Assembly (NCBI GenBank): GCA_003220495.1
Contig: QHSP01000024.1
Location: 38,314 to 102,313, forward strand
From: Candidatus Rokuibacteriota bacterium
Lineage (GTDB): Bacteria; Methylomirabilota; Methylomirabilia; Rokubacteriales; CSP1-6
Length of the DNA: 64,000 nt
Direction of reading: 5' to 3'
This document shows, piece after piece, positions 1-9,060 of the stretch (position 1 is its first letter; each line of letters begins with the position of its first letter). Under the pieces are notes generated by a model that did no database searches, had not been told where the DNA came from, and saw only the letters and a list, made by a program, of their open reading frames with translations. The translations under genes and the position numbers were made by a program.

Positions 1-844
1 CCGTGAAGAGGAACTCGTAGCGCCCCTCCTCCGCGCACGCGCGCGCCAGGCGCTCCGGATTCGTGTTGTCCACGAGCACCAGCCCCAGGAACGGGATGGC
101 CAGATGCGTGCTCATCGCGAAGCCTGGATAACTGGTCGGGCGCTCGTCCATCATGTCCCACGCGATCGCGGCGATGTCCTTCTCGCGAAACCACTCGAGA
201 CACGACAGATGCATCCCGGGGTGGGGCGCCACGCGCGGCACCCAGTCGGGATTCGCCTTGCGGAAGGCTTCGTCGCCGTTGCGCACGACGACCACGTCGC
301 CCGGCTCGATCTTCACGCCCGCCCGCGCGGCGACCGCGTCGAGCTCTTTCGGGGTGACGGGCTGACCGACCGTCACGTAGCCCTCCGTGCGGCCGGCGGC
401 GACGTCGAGCAGCACGCCTCGCGTCGTCAGGCCGTCGAAGTAGGCGTCGATCGCGCACCAGGTGGCCCCGGCCGCGGTCAGGCTGTCCTTGAACGGGCGG
501 CCGTTGTAGAGCTCGCCGTCCCACGCGACGTGGCACAGGGCGTCGATGTGGGTGATCGAGAACCCGTGATAGACGAGATCGAACCGATCGAGCACCACGT
601 CGGCGCGCTCGCGGTTCGACGGGAACGTCACGTTGTACATGATCGCCGGCTGCGGGCCGATGTCTCGAGCCAGCGAGACCGTCCGACCCGTGCGCACCAG
701 CGACGCGGCTTGCGCGCGCTTGGCGGCGGTGATCAGATTCGCGGTGCCGCGCTGGTCGTCGTGGCCCCAGCGGCCCCAGTTGTTCAGCTCCTTGAAGTAC
801 CCTTCGACGCGAGCCTGCGTGGGTGGCTTCCAGTCGGTCATCAT
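1..844 (-). CDS. cyclase family protein (kynurenine formamidase-like), 3' end outside window
   Basis: Metal-dependent hydrolase of the cyclase family (Pfam Cyclase, PF04199), whose members include bacterial kynurenine formamidase and isatin hydrolase. The visible part is about 281 codons and runs off the left edge without a stop. Numbered from the first ATG, the metal-site motif THIDALCH places His99, Asp101 and His105 where the family has its HxxxD/H ligands. The N-terminal WGxxDxxG-like stretch (WGRWGHDDQRG) is typical of the longer cyclase proteins found beside catabolic genes. Two consecutive ATGs (844 and 841) follow a GAGAGGAG ribosome site; the second has the better spacing, so the true start may be 841. 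It lies upstream on the same strand-side as an SDR and an MmgE/PrpD gene, which suggests a small catabolic cluster. Substrate unknown. Confidence 0.85.
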   Translation of the reverse strand, partial: MMTDWKPPTQARVEGYFKELNNWGRWGHDDQRGTANLITAAKRAQAASLVRTGRTVSLARDIGPQPAIMYNVTFPSNRERADVVLDRFDLVYHGFSITHIDALCHVAWDGELYNGRPFKDSLTAAGATWCAIDAYFDGLTTRGVLLDVAAGRTEGYVTVGQPVTPKELDAVAARAGVKIEPGDVVVVRNGDEAFRKANPDWVPRVAPHPGMHLSCLEWFREKDIAAIAWDMMDERPTSYPGFAMSTHLAIPFLGLVLVDNTNPERLARACAEEGRYEFLFT

Positions 845-930
845 CGCTCCTCTCGCCGAAATTCTCGAATCAGAGGCGCGCCTCGACCGGCGGGGCCCCA
901 GCCCCGCGACGGTCGGCAGCGCGCACGACG

Positions 931-1749
931 CTAGTAGTAGACCGAGCGGCCGGCGCCGCCGGTCGCCACGACCAGCTCGCCGCTGACCGCCCACGCTTTG
1001 TCCGACGCGAGAAAGACCGTGAGATAGGCGATCTCGCCGGCGTCCACCATGCGGCAGATCGAGTTGCCCCGCGGCGATTCGTAGGCGAAGTCGCGCTTCT
1101 CGACCTCGTCGGCCGAGACGCCGAGCTCGGCGGCGCGCGCGGCCAGGAGCCTCGGCGTGCGCTCGGTGCGCGTCGTGCCCGGGTGGATGCAGTTGACCGT
1201 GATGCCGTACCGCCCGAGCTGCACGGCCAGGGTCTTGGTGAGGTGCACGAGCGAGCCGTTGCGGGCGCCGCCGCTCAGGTTCCCGGCGTTGCGGGCGTTC
1301 GTGCCGCTGATATTGATGATGCGCCCCCACCCGTGTTGTTTCAGGTAGGGGATGGCGGCGCGGGCGCAGCGCAGCGCGCCGACGTACTTCACGTTGAAGT
1401 CCTGCAGCAGATCCTCGTCGACGACGGTCTCGATCGGGCCGGTCGCGGTCGCCGAGCCTCCCGGCGCCGACCCGCTGTTGACCAGGATGTGCAGGCCCCC
1501 GAGCCGGTCCGCGGCCTGGGCCACCGCGCGGTCGACCTGCTCCTTGCTGCTCACGTCGGCGACCAGCGGGATGACCGTGCGGCCCGTCTGGCCCTCGAGC
1601 TCGCGCGCGGCCGCCTCCAGCCGGTCCTTCGTGCGCGCCACGATCGCGACGTCGACGCCCTCGCGGGCGAGCTCGAGCGCGATGGCCTTGCCGATGCCGA
1701 GACTGCCGCCGGTCACGAGCGCGCGTTTGCCGTTCAGTCCGAGATCCAT
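931..1749 (-). CDS. SDR family NAD(P)-dependent oxidoreductase with atypical active site
   Basis: Short-chain dehydrogenase/reductase fold, 272 residues, the usual length of a classical SDR. The dinucleotide loop TGGSLGIG is at residues 13-20, the NNAG equivalent is NSGS (91-94), and the active-site Ser is in INISG (Ser148). In the segment that normally carries YxxxK, alignment to the following LTK motif puts Gly160 at the Tyr position and Asn164 at the Lys position, so both catalytic residues appear to be missing. The post-catalytic ITVNCIHPG motif is normal. It starts 12 nt after the stop of the upstream MmgE/PrpD gene and is probably cotranscribed with it. Either it uses another proton relay or it is not a normal oxidoreductase. 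Family assignment is secure; substrate and activity are not. Confidence 0.9.
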   Translation of the reverse strand: MDLGLNGKRALVTGGSLGIGKAIALELAREGVDVAIVARTKDRLEAAARELEGQTGRTVIPLVADVSSKEQVDRAVAQAADRLGGLHILVNSGSAPGGSATATGPIETVVDEDLLQDFNVKYVGALRCARAAIPYLKQHGWGRIINISGTNARNAGNLSGGARNGSLVHLTKTLAVQLGRYGITVNCIHPGTTRTERTPRLLAARAAELGVSADEVEKRDFAYESPRGNSICRMVDAGEIAYLTVFLASDKAWAVSGELVVATGGAGRSVYY

Positions 1750-1761
1750 CGCCTCACCTCT

Positions 1762-3123
1762 TCAACGTTTGAATGTGAACAGGTCCACGATCGCGTCGAT
1801 CCTCACCACCTCGTCCAGACGCCAGAGGGCCTCGAGCGCACCGGCCGCCTGCGCTTGGCCGAGGACGTCCTCCGCGAGATCGCGGAACTTCGTCTCGACG
1901 TCGGCGTCGGTCATCGGGTTGCGAGCGTGGCCCTTCGGGTACTCGGCCCGCTCGGTGTAGCGCTGACCCGAACGGGTGGTCACGTCGATCTGCGAGGCTA
2001 GCTCGCCGGGAAAGCGTCGCGTGAGGTCCGGGTTCTCGGCGACGCGGATGCGATTCATGAGGGGTCGCAGGCTCGGATCGAGGTATCGCTTCGGCTCGAA
2101 GCTGGCCGGCGTGATGCGCCCGTCCACGAGCGCGACGGCGAGCATGTAGGGAAGACTGTGGTCGGCCGTCTCACGCGTCCGCGGATCCCACTTCGCCGGC
2201 TCGCTCCCGATCTCGCTGTGGGCCATCGCGTAGATCTGCACGTCGAGCGTCTCGATCTCGTCGGCGCGCACCTTGCTCCTGAGGGCGAGCGCGACGGCGA
2301 GCGGCGCCTGCGCGTGATACTCGGCCGCGAAGAACTTGAAGTTCGTGCGCTCGATCGCGAAGGGCCTTCCGGCGCCGCCGAGCGCGCCGAGCTCGAACGG
2401 CCCCGTCACTTGCTCGCAAAGACCGTGGCGGCCCTCGAAGGCGGCCGTCGGCCCCGTCATCCCCGCCTTGGCGAGCTGCGCGGCGAAGAGCCCGGCCTTC
2501 GCGGCTACCGCCGTCGCGCAGCCCTTCCACATCGCGAGCTCACCGGCCCGCGTCTGGCGCGTCGCCACGTTCGCCGTCACTCCGATCGCGATCGCGTCGG
2601 CCATCTCCTGGGCGGAGAGGCCGAGGAGGAGCCCGGCGCCGGCCGCGGAGGCGGGCGCGACGAAGACGCCCTGGTCCCAGCCGCGGTCGCGCAACGACAC
2701 CTGATCGGCCAGCGCGCCGAAGACTTCGTAACCGAGGACCGTCGCCAGCACGAGGTCTCTGCCCGATGCGCCCACGAGCTCGGCCGCGGCCAGGATCGCC
2801 CCGAGCATGTCGCTCGGATGGCCGGAGCCGCGCGCGATGTACGTATCGTTGGCGTCGAGGAACCGGATCATCGCGGAGTTGGCGAAGGCCGCGGCTTCCG
2901 GCGTCGTCGCGCGCCCCTCGCCCAGGAGCCGCGCCGACGGCCCGCCGCCCGAGACCGGCGCGAGACGCCGCGCGATGACCGCCGGCTCGCTCGGCGCGCC
3001 GCCCATGGCGCAGCCGAGCGAGTCGATGAGGTGGCGCTTGGCCTCCTTGACCGCGCTCGGCGACAGATCGCCGTAGCCGAGCGATGTCGCGTAGCGCGCG
3101 AGCGTGTCGGTCGTTCGATCCAT
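1762..3123 (-). CDS. MmgE/PrpD family protein
   Basis: A 453-residue member of the MmgE/PrpD superfamily, which includes 2-methylcitrate dehydratase, cis-aconitate decarboxylase and many uncharacterised catabolic enzymes. The N-terminal stretch with KEAKRHLIDSLGCAMGG, the GSGHPSD motif, the GVTAN segment and the C-terminal YPKGHARNPMTDADVETKF region are hallmarks of the family. The length is that of a full protein. It sits between a quinone-oxidoreductase gene (10 nt upstream) and an SDR gene (12 nt downstream), all on the minus strand. Such MmgE/PrpD genes in soil bacteria often sit in degradation clusters away from the methylcitrate cycle, and no prpB/prpC is visible here, so a role in propionate metabolism is not supported. 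Confidence 0.92.
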   Translation of the reverse strand: MDRTTDTLARYATSLGYGDLSPSAVKEAKRHLIDSLGCAMGGAPSEPAVIARRLAPVSGGGPSARLLGEGRATTPEAAAFANSAMIRFLDANDTYIARGSGHPSDMLGAILAAAELVGASGRDLVLATVLGYEVFGALADQVSLRDRGWDQGVFVAPASAAGAGLLLGLSAQEMADAIAIGVTANVATRQTRAGELAMWKGCATAVAAKAGLFAAQLAKAGMTGPTAAFEGRHGLCEQVTGPFELGALGGAGRPFAIERTNFKFFAAEYHAQAPLAVALALRSKVRADEIETLDVQIYAMAHSEIGSEPAKWDPRTRETADHSLPYMLAVALVDGRITPASFEPKRYLDPSLRPLMNRIRVAENPDLTRRFPGELASQIDVTTRSGQRYTERAEYPKGHARNPMTDADVETKFRDLAEDVLGQAQAAGALEALWRLDEVVRIDAIVDLFTFKR

Positions 3124-3133
3124 ATCTCTGGTG

Positions 3134-4105
3134 TCAGGGAAGCAGGATCAGCTTACCCGTCGACTCCCGCGACTCGAGATGGCGATGCGCCTGCGCCGCC
3201 TGCGCCAGGGGAAACGTCTTGCTGATGTAGAGCTTGAGCCGGCCCTCGCGCATGAGCGCGAAGCACCGCTCGGCGCTTTCCCGCGTCTTCTCTGGAAAGC
3301 CCCTCGTCAGGGTCGGCAGCGAGAGCGCGCTCACCTTCTGCGATTTCGGGGAGAGGACCGAGAGGTTCAGCGGATCCGGCGCGCCGCCCGCGCGTCCGTA
3401 GAGGACGATGTGTCCGAAGGCGGCCAGACAGCGAAGGCCCTCCTCGAACGTCGGCTTGCCGACGGCGTCGAGAATGAGATCGACCCCGCGGTCGCCGGTC
3501 AGCCGCAGCACCTCGTCGGCGAACTTGTCCTTCACGTAGTTGATCACCGCGTCCGCGCCGGCCTCTTTCGCGAGGCCGGCCTTAGCATCGCTCGAGACCG
3601 TGCCGAACACGCGAGCGCCGGCCGCCTTGGCGAGCTGGATGGCGGCGAGCCCGACGCCGCCGGCCGCGGCGTGAACGAGGACACTCTTGCCGGGACCGGT
3701 CGTATCCATCGTGTGGAGCGCGTGATAGGCGGTCAGCCCCTGGATCAGGAACGCCGCGCCGTCGACGAAGCTCAGCGAGTCCGGGAGCGGGATGGCCATG
3801 AACGCGGGCGATACGCAGTATTCCGCGTACGCGCGGCTCGTGAACGCGGCCACGCGCATGCCGGGCCGGAGATTCGTCACGCCGTCGCCGACCGCCTCGA
3901 TCACGCCCGCGACCTCCATCCCGGGCGTGTCAGGGAGCTTCGGCTTCACGGTGTACGTGCCCTGGCGAAAGCGCGTGTCCGCGAAATTCACGCCGATCGC
4001 GTGATTCTTGATCAGCACCCAGCCGGCGCGCGCCTCCGGCCTGGGGACGTCGGCCAGGGCCAGCACCTCCGGACCACCCGTTTGCGCGAAGACGATCGCG
4101 TTCAT
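3134..4105 (-). CDS. quinone oxidoreductase / zinc-free alcohol dehydrogenase family (QOR-like)
   Basis: NADPH-dependent medium-chain reductase of the quinone oxidoreductase group, 323 residues. The GroES-like N-terminal half contains the family segment GVNFADTRFRQGTY and the PGMEVAGVI motif; the Rossmann half contains AAAGGVGLAAIQLAK. No structural-zinc cysteine cluster is visible, as expected for QOR rather than zinc alcohol dehydrogenases. The start is set by a perfect AAGGAGG six nt before ATG 4105; an upstream in-frame codon at 4129 would lie in front of this ribosome site. It heads the minus-strand group continuing into the MmgE/PrpD and SDR genes, and is divergent from a sensor kinase. 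Physiological substrate unknown. Confidence 0.93.
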   Translation of the reverse strand: MNAIVFAQTGGPEVLALADVPRPEARAGWVLIKNHAIGVNFADTRFRQGTYTVKPKLPDTPGMEVAGVIEAVGDGVTNLRPGMRVAAFTSRAYAEYCVSPAFMAIPLPDSLSFVDGAAFLIQGLTAYHALHTMDTTGPGKSVLVHAAAGGVGLAAIQLAKAAGARVFGTVSSDAKAGLAKEAGADAVINYVKDKFADEVLRLTGDRGVDLILDAVGKPTFEEGLRCLAAFGHIVLYGRAGGAPDPLNLSVLSPKSQKVSALSLPTLTRGFPEKTRESAERCFALMREGRLKLYISKTFPLAQAAQAHRHLESRESTGKLILLP

Positions 4106-4211
4106 CCCTTCCTCCTTGTGGCGAGGCACACACTATCGCAGAACGGAGCTTCGATGGGGCGGGTATTCCCGGAATTACCGCGCTCGCCGTTTCCTGTAGT
4201 ATTTTTTCAAG

Positions 4212-7043
4212 TTGCGGACCGTGATCACTCGAGCCAGCTACGTTCGCGCCCCGGATTGGCCCGCGCCCGTCCGTTACTCCGTCGCCGTGGCCGCCGTGCT
4301 GGCGGCGGCGGCGGCGCGCGGCGCGTTCTCGATATTCTGGGGCGCCGACTTGCCGTTCCTGATGTTCATTCCCGCCATGGTTCTGAGCGCCTGGGTGGGC
4401 GGGTTCTGGCCGGGGATCGTCACGACCGTCCTCGGCGCGGCGCTCGCCAGCTATTTCTGGCTGCCTCCGTTCTACGCCTTCCGCGTGTCGACCGTCGGCG
4501 ACCTCGTCGGCCTTCTGGTCTTCGTCGCGATCGGCGTCCTGATCAGCGCGCTCAGCGAGGCGATGGACCGCGGCCGCCGCCGTCTCGAAAGTCTGCTCCA
4601 CAGCATCGACGAAGGCTTCGTCGTGTTCGACCAGGACTGGCGCTGTCGCTACGTGAACGATCGAGCCGCGGAATTGCTCGGCCAGCCGGCGGCGTCGATG
4701 GTCGGCAAGGCGATGTGGGACCTGTTCCCCGACATCGTCGGCACCCAGATCGAGGCCCGTCTGCGGCGCGCGCCGGCTGCGAACGAGCCCGTCGTGTTCG
4801 AGACGTTCTACCGGCCGTCCGCGCGGCGGTTCAGAGCTCGGGTCTTTCCGACGCCGGACGGCTTCTCCGCCCTGCTCGAGGACACCACGGAGCGAAAGCG
4901 GGCCGAGGAAGACTCGCTGCGGCTCGCGGCGATCGTGCGCTCGTCCGAGGAGGCGATCGTCGGCAAGGATCTCGACGGGATCATCACGGCGTGGAATCCA
5001 GCCGCCGAGCGACTGTTCGGCTTCACGGCGCAGGAAGCGATCGGCCGGTCCATCAGGATCGTCGTGCCCGCGGACCGGCAGGGAGAGGAGGACGACGTCC
5101 TGGGCCGCCTGCGCCGCGGGGAGACGATCGAGCACATGGAGACCGTGCGTCTCCGGAAGGACGGCACCCTGATCGACGTCGCGTTGACGGTGTCGTCGAT
5201 CCGGGACGCCGACGGCCGCGTCATCGGCGCCTCGAAGACCGCCCGCGGCATCGGCGAGCGGCTCCGCGCCGAGGCGGAGCGCGCCAGGCTTCTCACGGCC
5301 GAGCAAGCGGCCCGCGCGCGAGCCGAGGCGGCCGAGCGTCGCGCGACCCTCCTGTCCGAGTCGAGCACCGCGCTCAGCGGCTCGCTCGACTACGCCACGA
5401 CGCTTCGCACCGTGTCGCGGCTCATCGTGCCCCGATTCGCGGACTGGTGCATCGTCGATCTCGTCACGCGCGAGAACACGCTGGAGCGCGTCGCGGTCTC
5501 GGCGGCCGGGCCCGACTCCGAAGCGCTGCTGTCGGAGCTCCAGCGTTACGCGCCGGACTGGACCTCGCCGCAGCCGGCCGCCGAGGTGCTTCGCTCGCGG
5601 AAGACGATTGCGATGCCGGAGGTCACGGAGGACACGCTCGTCTCGACCGCGCGGGACGAGCGGCACCTGGAGATCATGCGCCGTCTGCGGCCGAGCTCGG
5701 CGATCGCCGTCCCGATGGTGACCCGCCAGCGCATCGTCGGCGCGATCACGCTCGTGCGAACCACTCCCGGGCGTTCGTACGACGACGCCGACGTCGCGAT
5801 GGCGGAGGAGCTCGCGCGTCGGGCGGCGTTGGCGGTCGACAACGCGACGCTCTATGGCGAGGCCGATCAGGCTCGGGCGCAGGCCGAAGGCGCGAATCGC
5901 GCGAAGGACGAGTTCCTCGCCGTGTTGTCGCACGAGCTGCGGACGCCGATGAACGCGGTCTACGGGTGGGCGCGCATGCTCCAGATGGGTCAGATCGACT
6001 CGGGTACGACGCCGCGCGCGCTCGACGCGATCGTTCGCAACGCGCACGTCCAGCTCCAGCTGATCGACGATCTCCTCGACGTGTCCCGCATCATCAGCGG
6101 CAAGATGCGGCTCGACATCCGGCCGGTCGACATCCGGCGCGTGCTCGAATCGGCGCTCGACGCGGTGCGGCCGGCGGCCGACGCCAAGGGGCTCAAGCTC
6201 CACTCTCTCCTCGATCCGGGCGCCGGACCGATCAACGGCGATCCGGATCGCCTGCAGCAAGTCGTCTGGAATCTTCTGATGAACGCGGTCAAGTTCACGC
6301 CGCGGGACGGGCGGATCCAGCTCATGCTCCAGCGCGTCAACTCACATGTCGAGATCGTGGTCAGCGACACCGGCGCCGGCATCCGCAGCGAGCTGCTGCC
6401 GGTCATCTTCGACCGCTTCCAGCAGGGCGAGAGTGGAAGCACGCGCAACAAGGGTGGCCTTGGTCTCGGGCTCGCCCTCGTTCGCCACCTGGTCGAGCTG
6501 CACGGGGGGGCCGTCACCGCCGAGAGCGCGGGTGAGGGCAAGGGCGCGACCTTCCGGGTGAAGCTGCCGCTCGTGGGCGCGCTGGCCGCGACGGCAGAAG
6601 ACCGCGTGCACCCCACCGCCCGCCAACCGGCGCCCGCATATCACGGCCCCTCGCTCCGAGGGCTCCGCGTCCTCGTCGTCGACGACGACCCCGACGCTCT
6701 GGATCTGATCGCAACGATCCTGAGACGGGCGGAAGCGGAGCCCATGCTCTGCTCGTCGCCGACGGAAGCGCTCGCAGCGCTCCGGTCCTGGAAGCCACAC
6801 GTGCTCGTCTCGGACATCGAGATGCCCGGTGAGGACGGCTACTCGCTCATCCGGAAGATCCGCGAGCTGGCCGGCTCCGACGGCGGCCAGATCCCGGCGG
6901 TGGCGCTCACCGCCTACGGAAGGCCTGAAGATCGGGTGCGCTCGCTGTCGGCCGGCTACAGCGTGCACGTGTCGAAGCCGGTGGACCCGGTCGAGCTCGG
7001 TGTGATCGTCGCCAACCTGGTTGGCCGGTCGCCCTCCGGGTGA
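4212..7043 (+). CDS. hybrid sensor histidine kinase (DUF4118-PAS-PAS-GAF-HisKA-HATPase-REC)
   Basis: A 943-residue membrane hybrid kinase. Domains in order: four-helix KdpD-like DUF4118 membrane region (about 20-115), PAS 1 (125-230), PAS 2 with PAC (236-350), a short coiled coil, GAF (385-545), HisKA with SHELRTP and phospho-His574, HATPase_c with N box NLLMNAVKFT, DTGAGI and GLGLGLALV, and a receiver with Asp868 (SDIEMPGEDG) and the conserved Lys in VSKPVDP. The start is uncertain: TTG 4212 and GTG 4221 are both possible and no strong ribosome site is visible. Its stop overlaps the start of the NagZ-like gene by 4 nt, so the two are translationally coupled. Signal unknown; coupling to peptidoglycan-turnover genes suggests a link to cell-wall state, which is inference. 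Confidence 0.95.
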   Translation: MRTVITRASYVRAPDWPAPVRYSVAVAAVLAAAAARGAFSIFWGADLPFLMFIPAMVLSAWVGGFWPGIVTTVLGAALASYFWLPPFYAFRVSTVGDLVGLLVFVAIGVLISALSEAMDRGRRRLESLLHSIDEGFVVFDQDWRCRYVNDRAAELLGQPAASMVGKAMWDLFPDIVGTQIEARLRRAPAANEPVVFETFYRPSARRFRARVFPTPDGFSALLEDTTERKRAEEDSLRLAAIVRSSEEAIVGKDLDGIITAWNPAAERLFGFTAQEAIGRSIRIVVPADRQGEEDDVLGRLRRGETIEHMETVRLRKDGTLIDVALTVSSIRDADGRVIGASKTARGIGERLRAEAERARLLTAEQAARARAEAAERRATLLSESSTALSGSLDYATTLRTVSRLIVPRFADWCIVDLVTRENTLERVAVSAAGPDSEALLSELQRYAPDWTSPQPAAEVLRSRKTIAMPEVTEDTLVSTARDERHLEIMRRLRPSSAIAVPMVTRQRIVGAITLVRTTPGRSYDDADVAMAEELARRAALAVDNATLYGEADQARAQAEGANRAKDEFLAVLSHELRTPMNAVYGWARMLQMGQIDSGTTPRALDAIVRNAHVQLQLIDDLLDVSRIISGKMRLDIRPVDIRRVLESALDAVRPAADAKGLKLHSLLDPGAGPINGDPDRLQQVVWNLLMNAVKFTPRDGRIQLMLQRVNSHVEIVVSDTGAGIRSELLPVIFDRFQQGESGSTRNKGGLGLGLALVRHLVELHGGAVTAESAGEGKGATFRVKLPLVGALAATAEDRVHPTARQPAPAYHGPSLRGLRVLVVDDDPDALDLIATILRRAEAEPMLCSSPTEALAALRSWKPHVLVSDIEMPGEDGYSLIRKIRELAGSDGGQIPAVALTAYGRPEDRVRSLSAGYSVHVSKPVDPVELGVIVANLVGRSPSG

Positions 7044-8095
7044 GGCACGGCGCCGGCCAGCTCCTGGCCGTCGGCTTCGACGGGACGAGGATTCCGGAGG
7101 CACTCGCCGCGCTGGCGGAGCAGTCAGGGCTGGGTGGCATCGTGCTGTTCACTCGAAATTGCCCGAGCCTCGACGCCGTGCTGTCGCTCACCGCCGCGGC
7201 GCGGCGACTCGCCCCCGACATCCTCGTGATGGTCGACCACGAAGGTGGACGCGTTCATCGCCTGCCGCCGCCCTTCACTCGATTTCCGCCGGCGGCCGCT
7301 GTCGGGCGGTCCGGCGAGCCGCGGCTTGCGGCCGCGGTCGCGAGCGCGATGGCGCGCGAGCTGCGCGCCGCCGGATTCGATTCCGGGCTCGCGCCGGTGC
7401 TCGACTGCTTGCTCGATCCGGCCAACACGGTGATCGGCGACCGCGCGTTCGGTTCGGCCCCGGAAGCGGTCGCCGCGTTCGGCGTGGCGTTCGTGGAGGC
7501 GATGCTTCCCACGGGCCTGGTGCCGGTCGCGAAGCATTTCCCCGGGCACGGGCTCACCGCCGTCGACTCGCACCACGCCTTGCCCGACACCTCGGCGACC
7601 GTCGCCGATCTGGAGCGCGGCGAGCTCGTCCCGTTCCGCGCCGTCCTCGCGGCCGGCTGCCCGGCCGTCCTGGTCGCGCACGTGCGATACCGCGCGCTCG
7701 ACGCGGAGCTGCCCGGTTCGCTGTCACACGCGGTCGTCTCGGGCTTGCTGCGTCGACGTCTCGGCTTCGACGGCTTCGTGCTGAGCGACGACCTCGAGAT
7801 GTCGGCGGTCGCCGCTACCTGGGGCGTGGCCGACGCGGCGCGGCGGTTCCTCGGGGCGGGAGGAGATCTCGCGCTGATCTGCCGGAACGCGGAAGCCCGC
7901 GACGCGGCGGTCGCCGCGATCGAGCGCGACATCGAGCGCGGAGTACTCGACGTGGCCGCGGCTCAGCGCCGCCGGCGCGCGATTCGCGAGCTCGTCGCCG
8001 CCGCCGGGCCTCGTCCAGACCTCTCGGTGATCGGCTGCGCGGAGCATCGAGCCCTCGCCGAGGAGGTGGCGCGACGCTCGGCCGAGCGGGGCTGA
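7040..8095 (+). CDS. nagZ: glycoside hydrolase family 3, beta-N-acetylhexosaminidase (NagZ-type)
   Basis: Family 3 N-terminal-domain-only glycosidase of 351 residues, the NagZ architecture. NagZ removes N-acetylglucosamine from anhydromuropeptides during cell-wall recycling. Visible signatures are VDHEGGRVHRL near residue 63, the acid/base loop KHFPGHGLTAVDSHHALP with the paired Asp-Ser-His, and the nucleophile aspartate in LSDDLEM. There is no signal peptide, in agreement with a cytoplasmic enzyme. The GTG start at 7040 overlaps the kinase stop (GTGA). The next gene downstream encodes a DUF1460 amidase-like protein, another cell-wall activity, which supports the assignment. Confidence 0.92.
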   Translation: MRHGAGQLLAVGFDGTRIPEALAALAEQSGLGGIVLFTRNCPSLDAVLSLTAAARRLAPDILVMVDHEGGRVHRLPPPFTRFPPAAAVGRSGEPRLAAAVASAMARELRAAGFDSGLAPVLDCLLDPANTVIGDRAFGSAPEAVAAFGVAFVEAMLPTGLVPVAKHFPGHGLTAVDSHHALPDTSATVADLERGELVPFRAVLAAGCPAVLVAHVRYRALDAELPGSLSHAVVSGLLRRRLGFDGFVLSDDLEMSAVAATWGVADAARRFLGAGGDLALICRNAEARDAAVAAIERDIERGVLDVAAAQRRRRAIRELVAAAGPRPDLSVIGCAEHRALAEEVARRSAERG

Positions 8096-8117
8096 GCGTG
8101 CGATCCTGAGGGAAGCG

Positions 8118-9032
8118 ATGAACCACCCGTGGCCGGACCGGCGAGCGTTCCTCACCTTCGTGGGAACAGCCCTGGCGAGCGCCGGCCTACTGGCCGTCCC
8201 ACGCCCCGGGCGCGTGTCGGCCGGCAGTCAGGACGCCAAGGTCTTCGAGGGGCGCGAAGTCTTCGACCGACTGGTGACCCAGGCGCGGGAGCGCCGGTGG
8301 AGCGAGCGGCCGATCGGCGAGCGGATCGGCGCCATCGGGATGGCGCTGCGCCAGACGCCCTACGTGGCCTCGACCCTGGAGCTCTACGACGATCGCGAAG
8401 TGTGCGCGGTCGATTTTCGCGGGCTGGACTGCGTCACGTTCTTCGAGCTGGCACTCGCCTTCGCGCGAATTCTCAAGCGCGGCGAGCCGACGGCCGACGC
8501 GCTGTTGGCGGATGTCACGCTCCTCCGGTACCGCGGCGGCCAGCTGACCGACTACGCCTCTCGGCTGCACTACCTGAGCGACTGGTTCGCCGACAACCAG
8601 GCCAAGGGCGTCGTCCGCCTGATCACGCAAGACCTCCCCGGCGCCGAGCGCTTCACCCGGCGCGTGAGCTTCATGAGCACTCATCCCGGCGCCTATCGAC
8701 AGCTGAAGGCGAGCCCGGACCAGCTGGCGAAGATCACAGTGCGCGAAGCCGAGATCAATGCGCGGGCGACCTACTACCTGCCGAAGGAGAAGGTCGCGGC
8801 CGCCCAGCGTCTCCTGATGACCGGCGACATCGTCGGCGTCACCACCACGATCGAGGGCCTCGACTGCGCGCACTCCGGCGTCTGCTACCGGGACGAGGCC
8901 GGCATTCCCCGGCTCCTGCACGCGTCGACCACACGGAACGCGGTCGTCCTCGACGAGGACCTGGCGACCTACGTGGCGAGCGTGCGGACGCACAGCGGTG
9001 TCATGGTGGCCCGTCCGCTGGAAGCGACGTAG
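8118..9032 (+). CDS. DUF1460 N-acetylmuramoyl-L-alanine amidase-like protein, Tat-type signal
   Basis: A 304-residue protein of the DUF1460 family (PF07313), which has an NlpC/P60-like cysteine-peptidase fold and an N-acetylmuramoyl-L-alanine amidase-like annotation. Candidate catalytic residues are Cys105 in RGLDCVTFFE and His252 in GLDCAHSGV, with a further LLHAST motif near residue 269. The N-terminus DRRAFLTF followed by a hydrophobic run looks like a twin-arginine signal, so the protein is probably exported. It follows nagZ by 22 nt. Together they would cleave peptide and sugar bonds of muropeptides on opposite sides of the membrane. The exact bond cleaved is not known. Confidence 0.9.
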   Translation: MNHPWPDRRAFLTFVGTALASAGLLAVPRPGRVSAGSQDAKVFEGREVFDRLVTQARERRWSERPIGERIGAIGMALRQTPYVASTLELYDDREVCAVDFRGLDCVTFFELALAFARILKRGEPTADALLADVTLLRYRGGQLTDYASRLHYLSDWFADNQAKGVVRLITQDLPGAERFTRRVSFMSTHPGAYRQLKASPDQLAKITVREAEINARATYYLPKEKVAAAQRLLMTGDIVGVTTTIEGLDCAHSGVCYRDEAGIPRLLHASTTRNAVVLDEDLATYVASVRTHSGVMVARPLEAT

Positions 9033-9060
9033 CGCTCGGAGGAGCGGTCCGCGGCGCGGG

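Noticed and set aside
3104..6535. Very long open frame (over 1100 codons) overlapping the quinone oxidoreductase and sensor kinase genes
   Set aside because: Arg/Pro/Ala-rich translation with no domain; a GC-rich shadow of the real genes in other frames.
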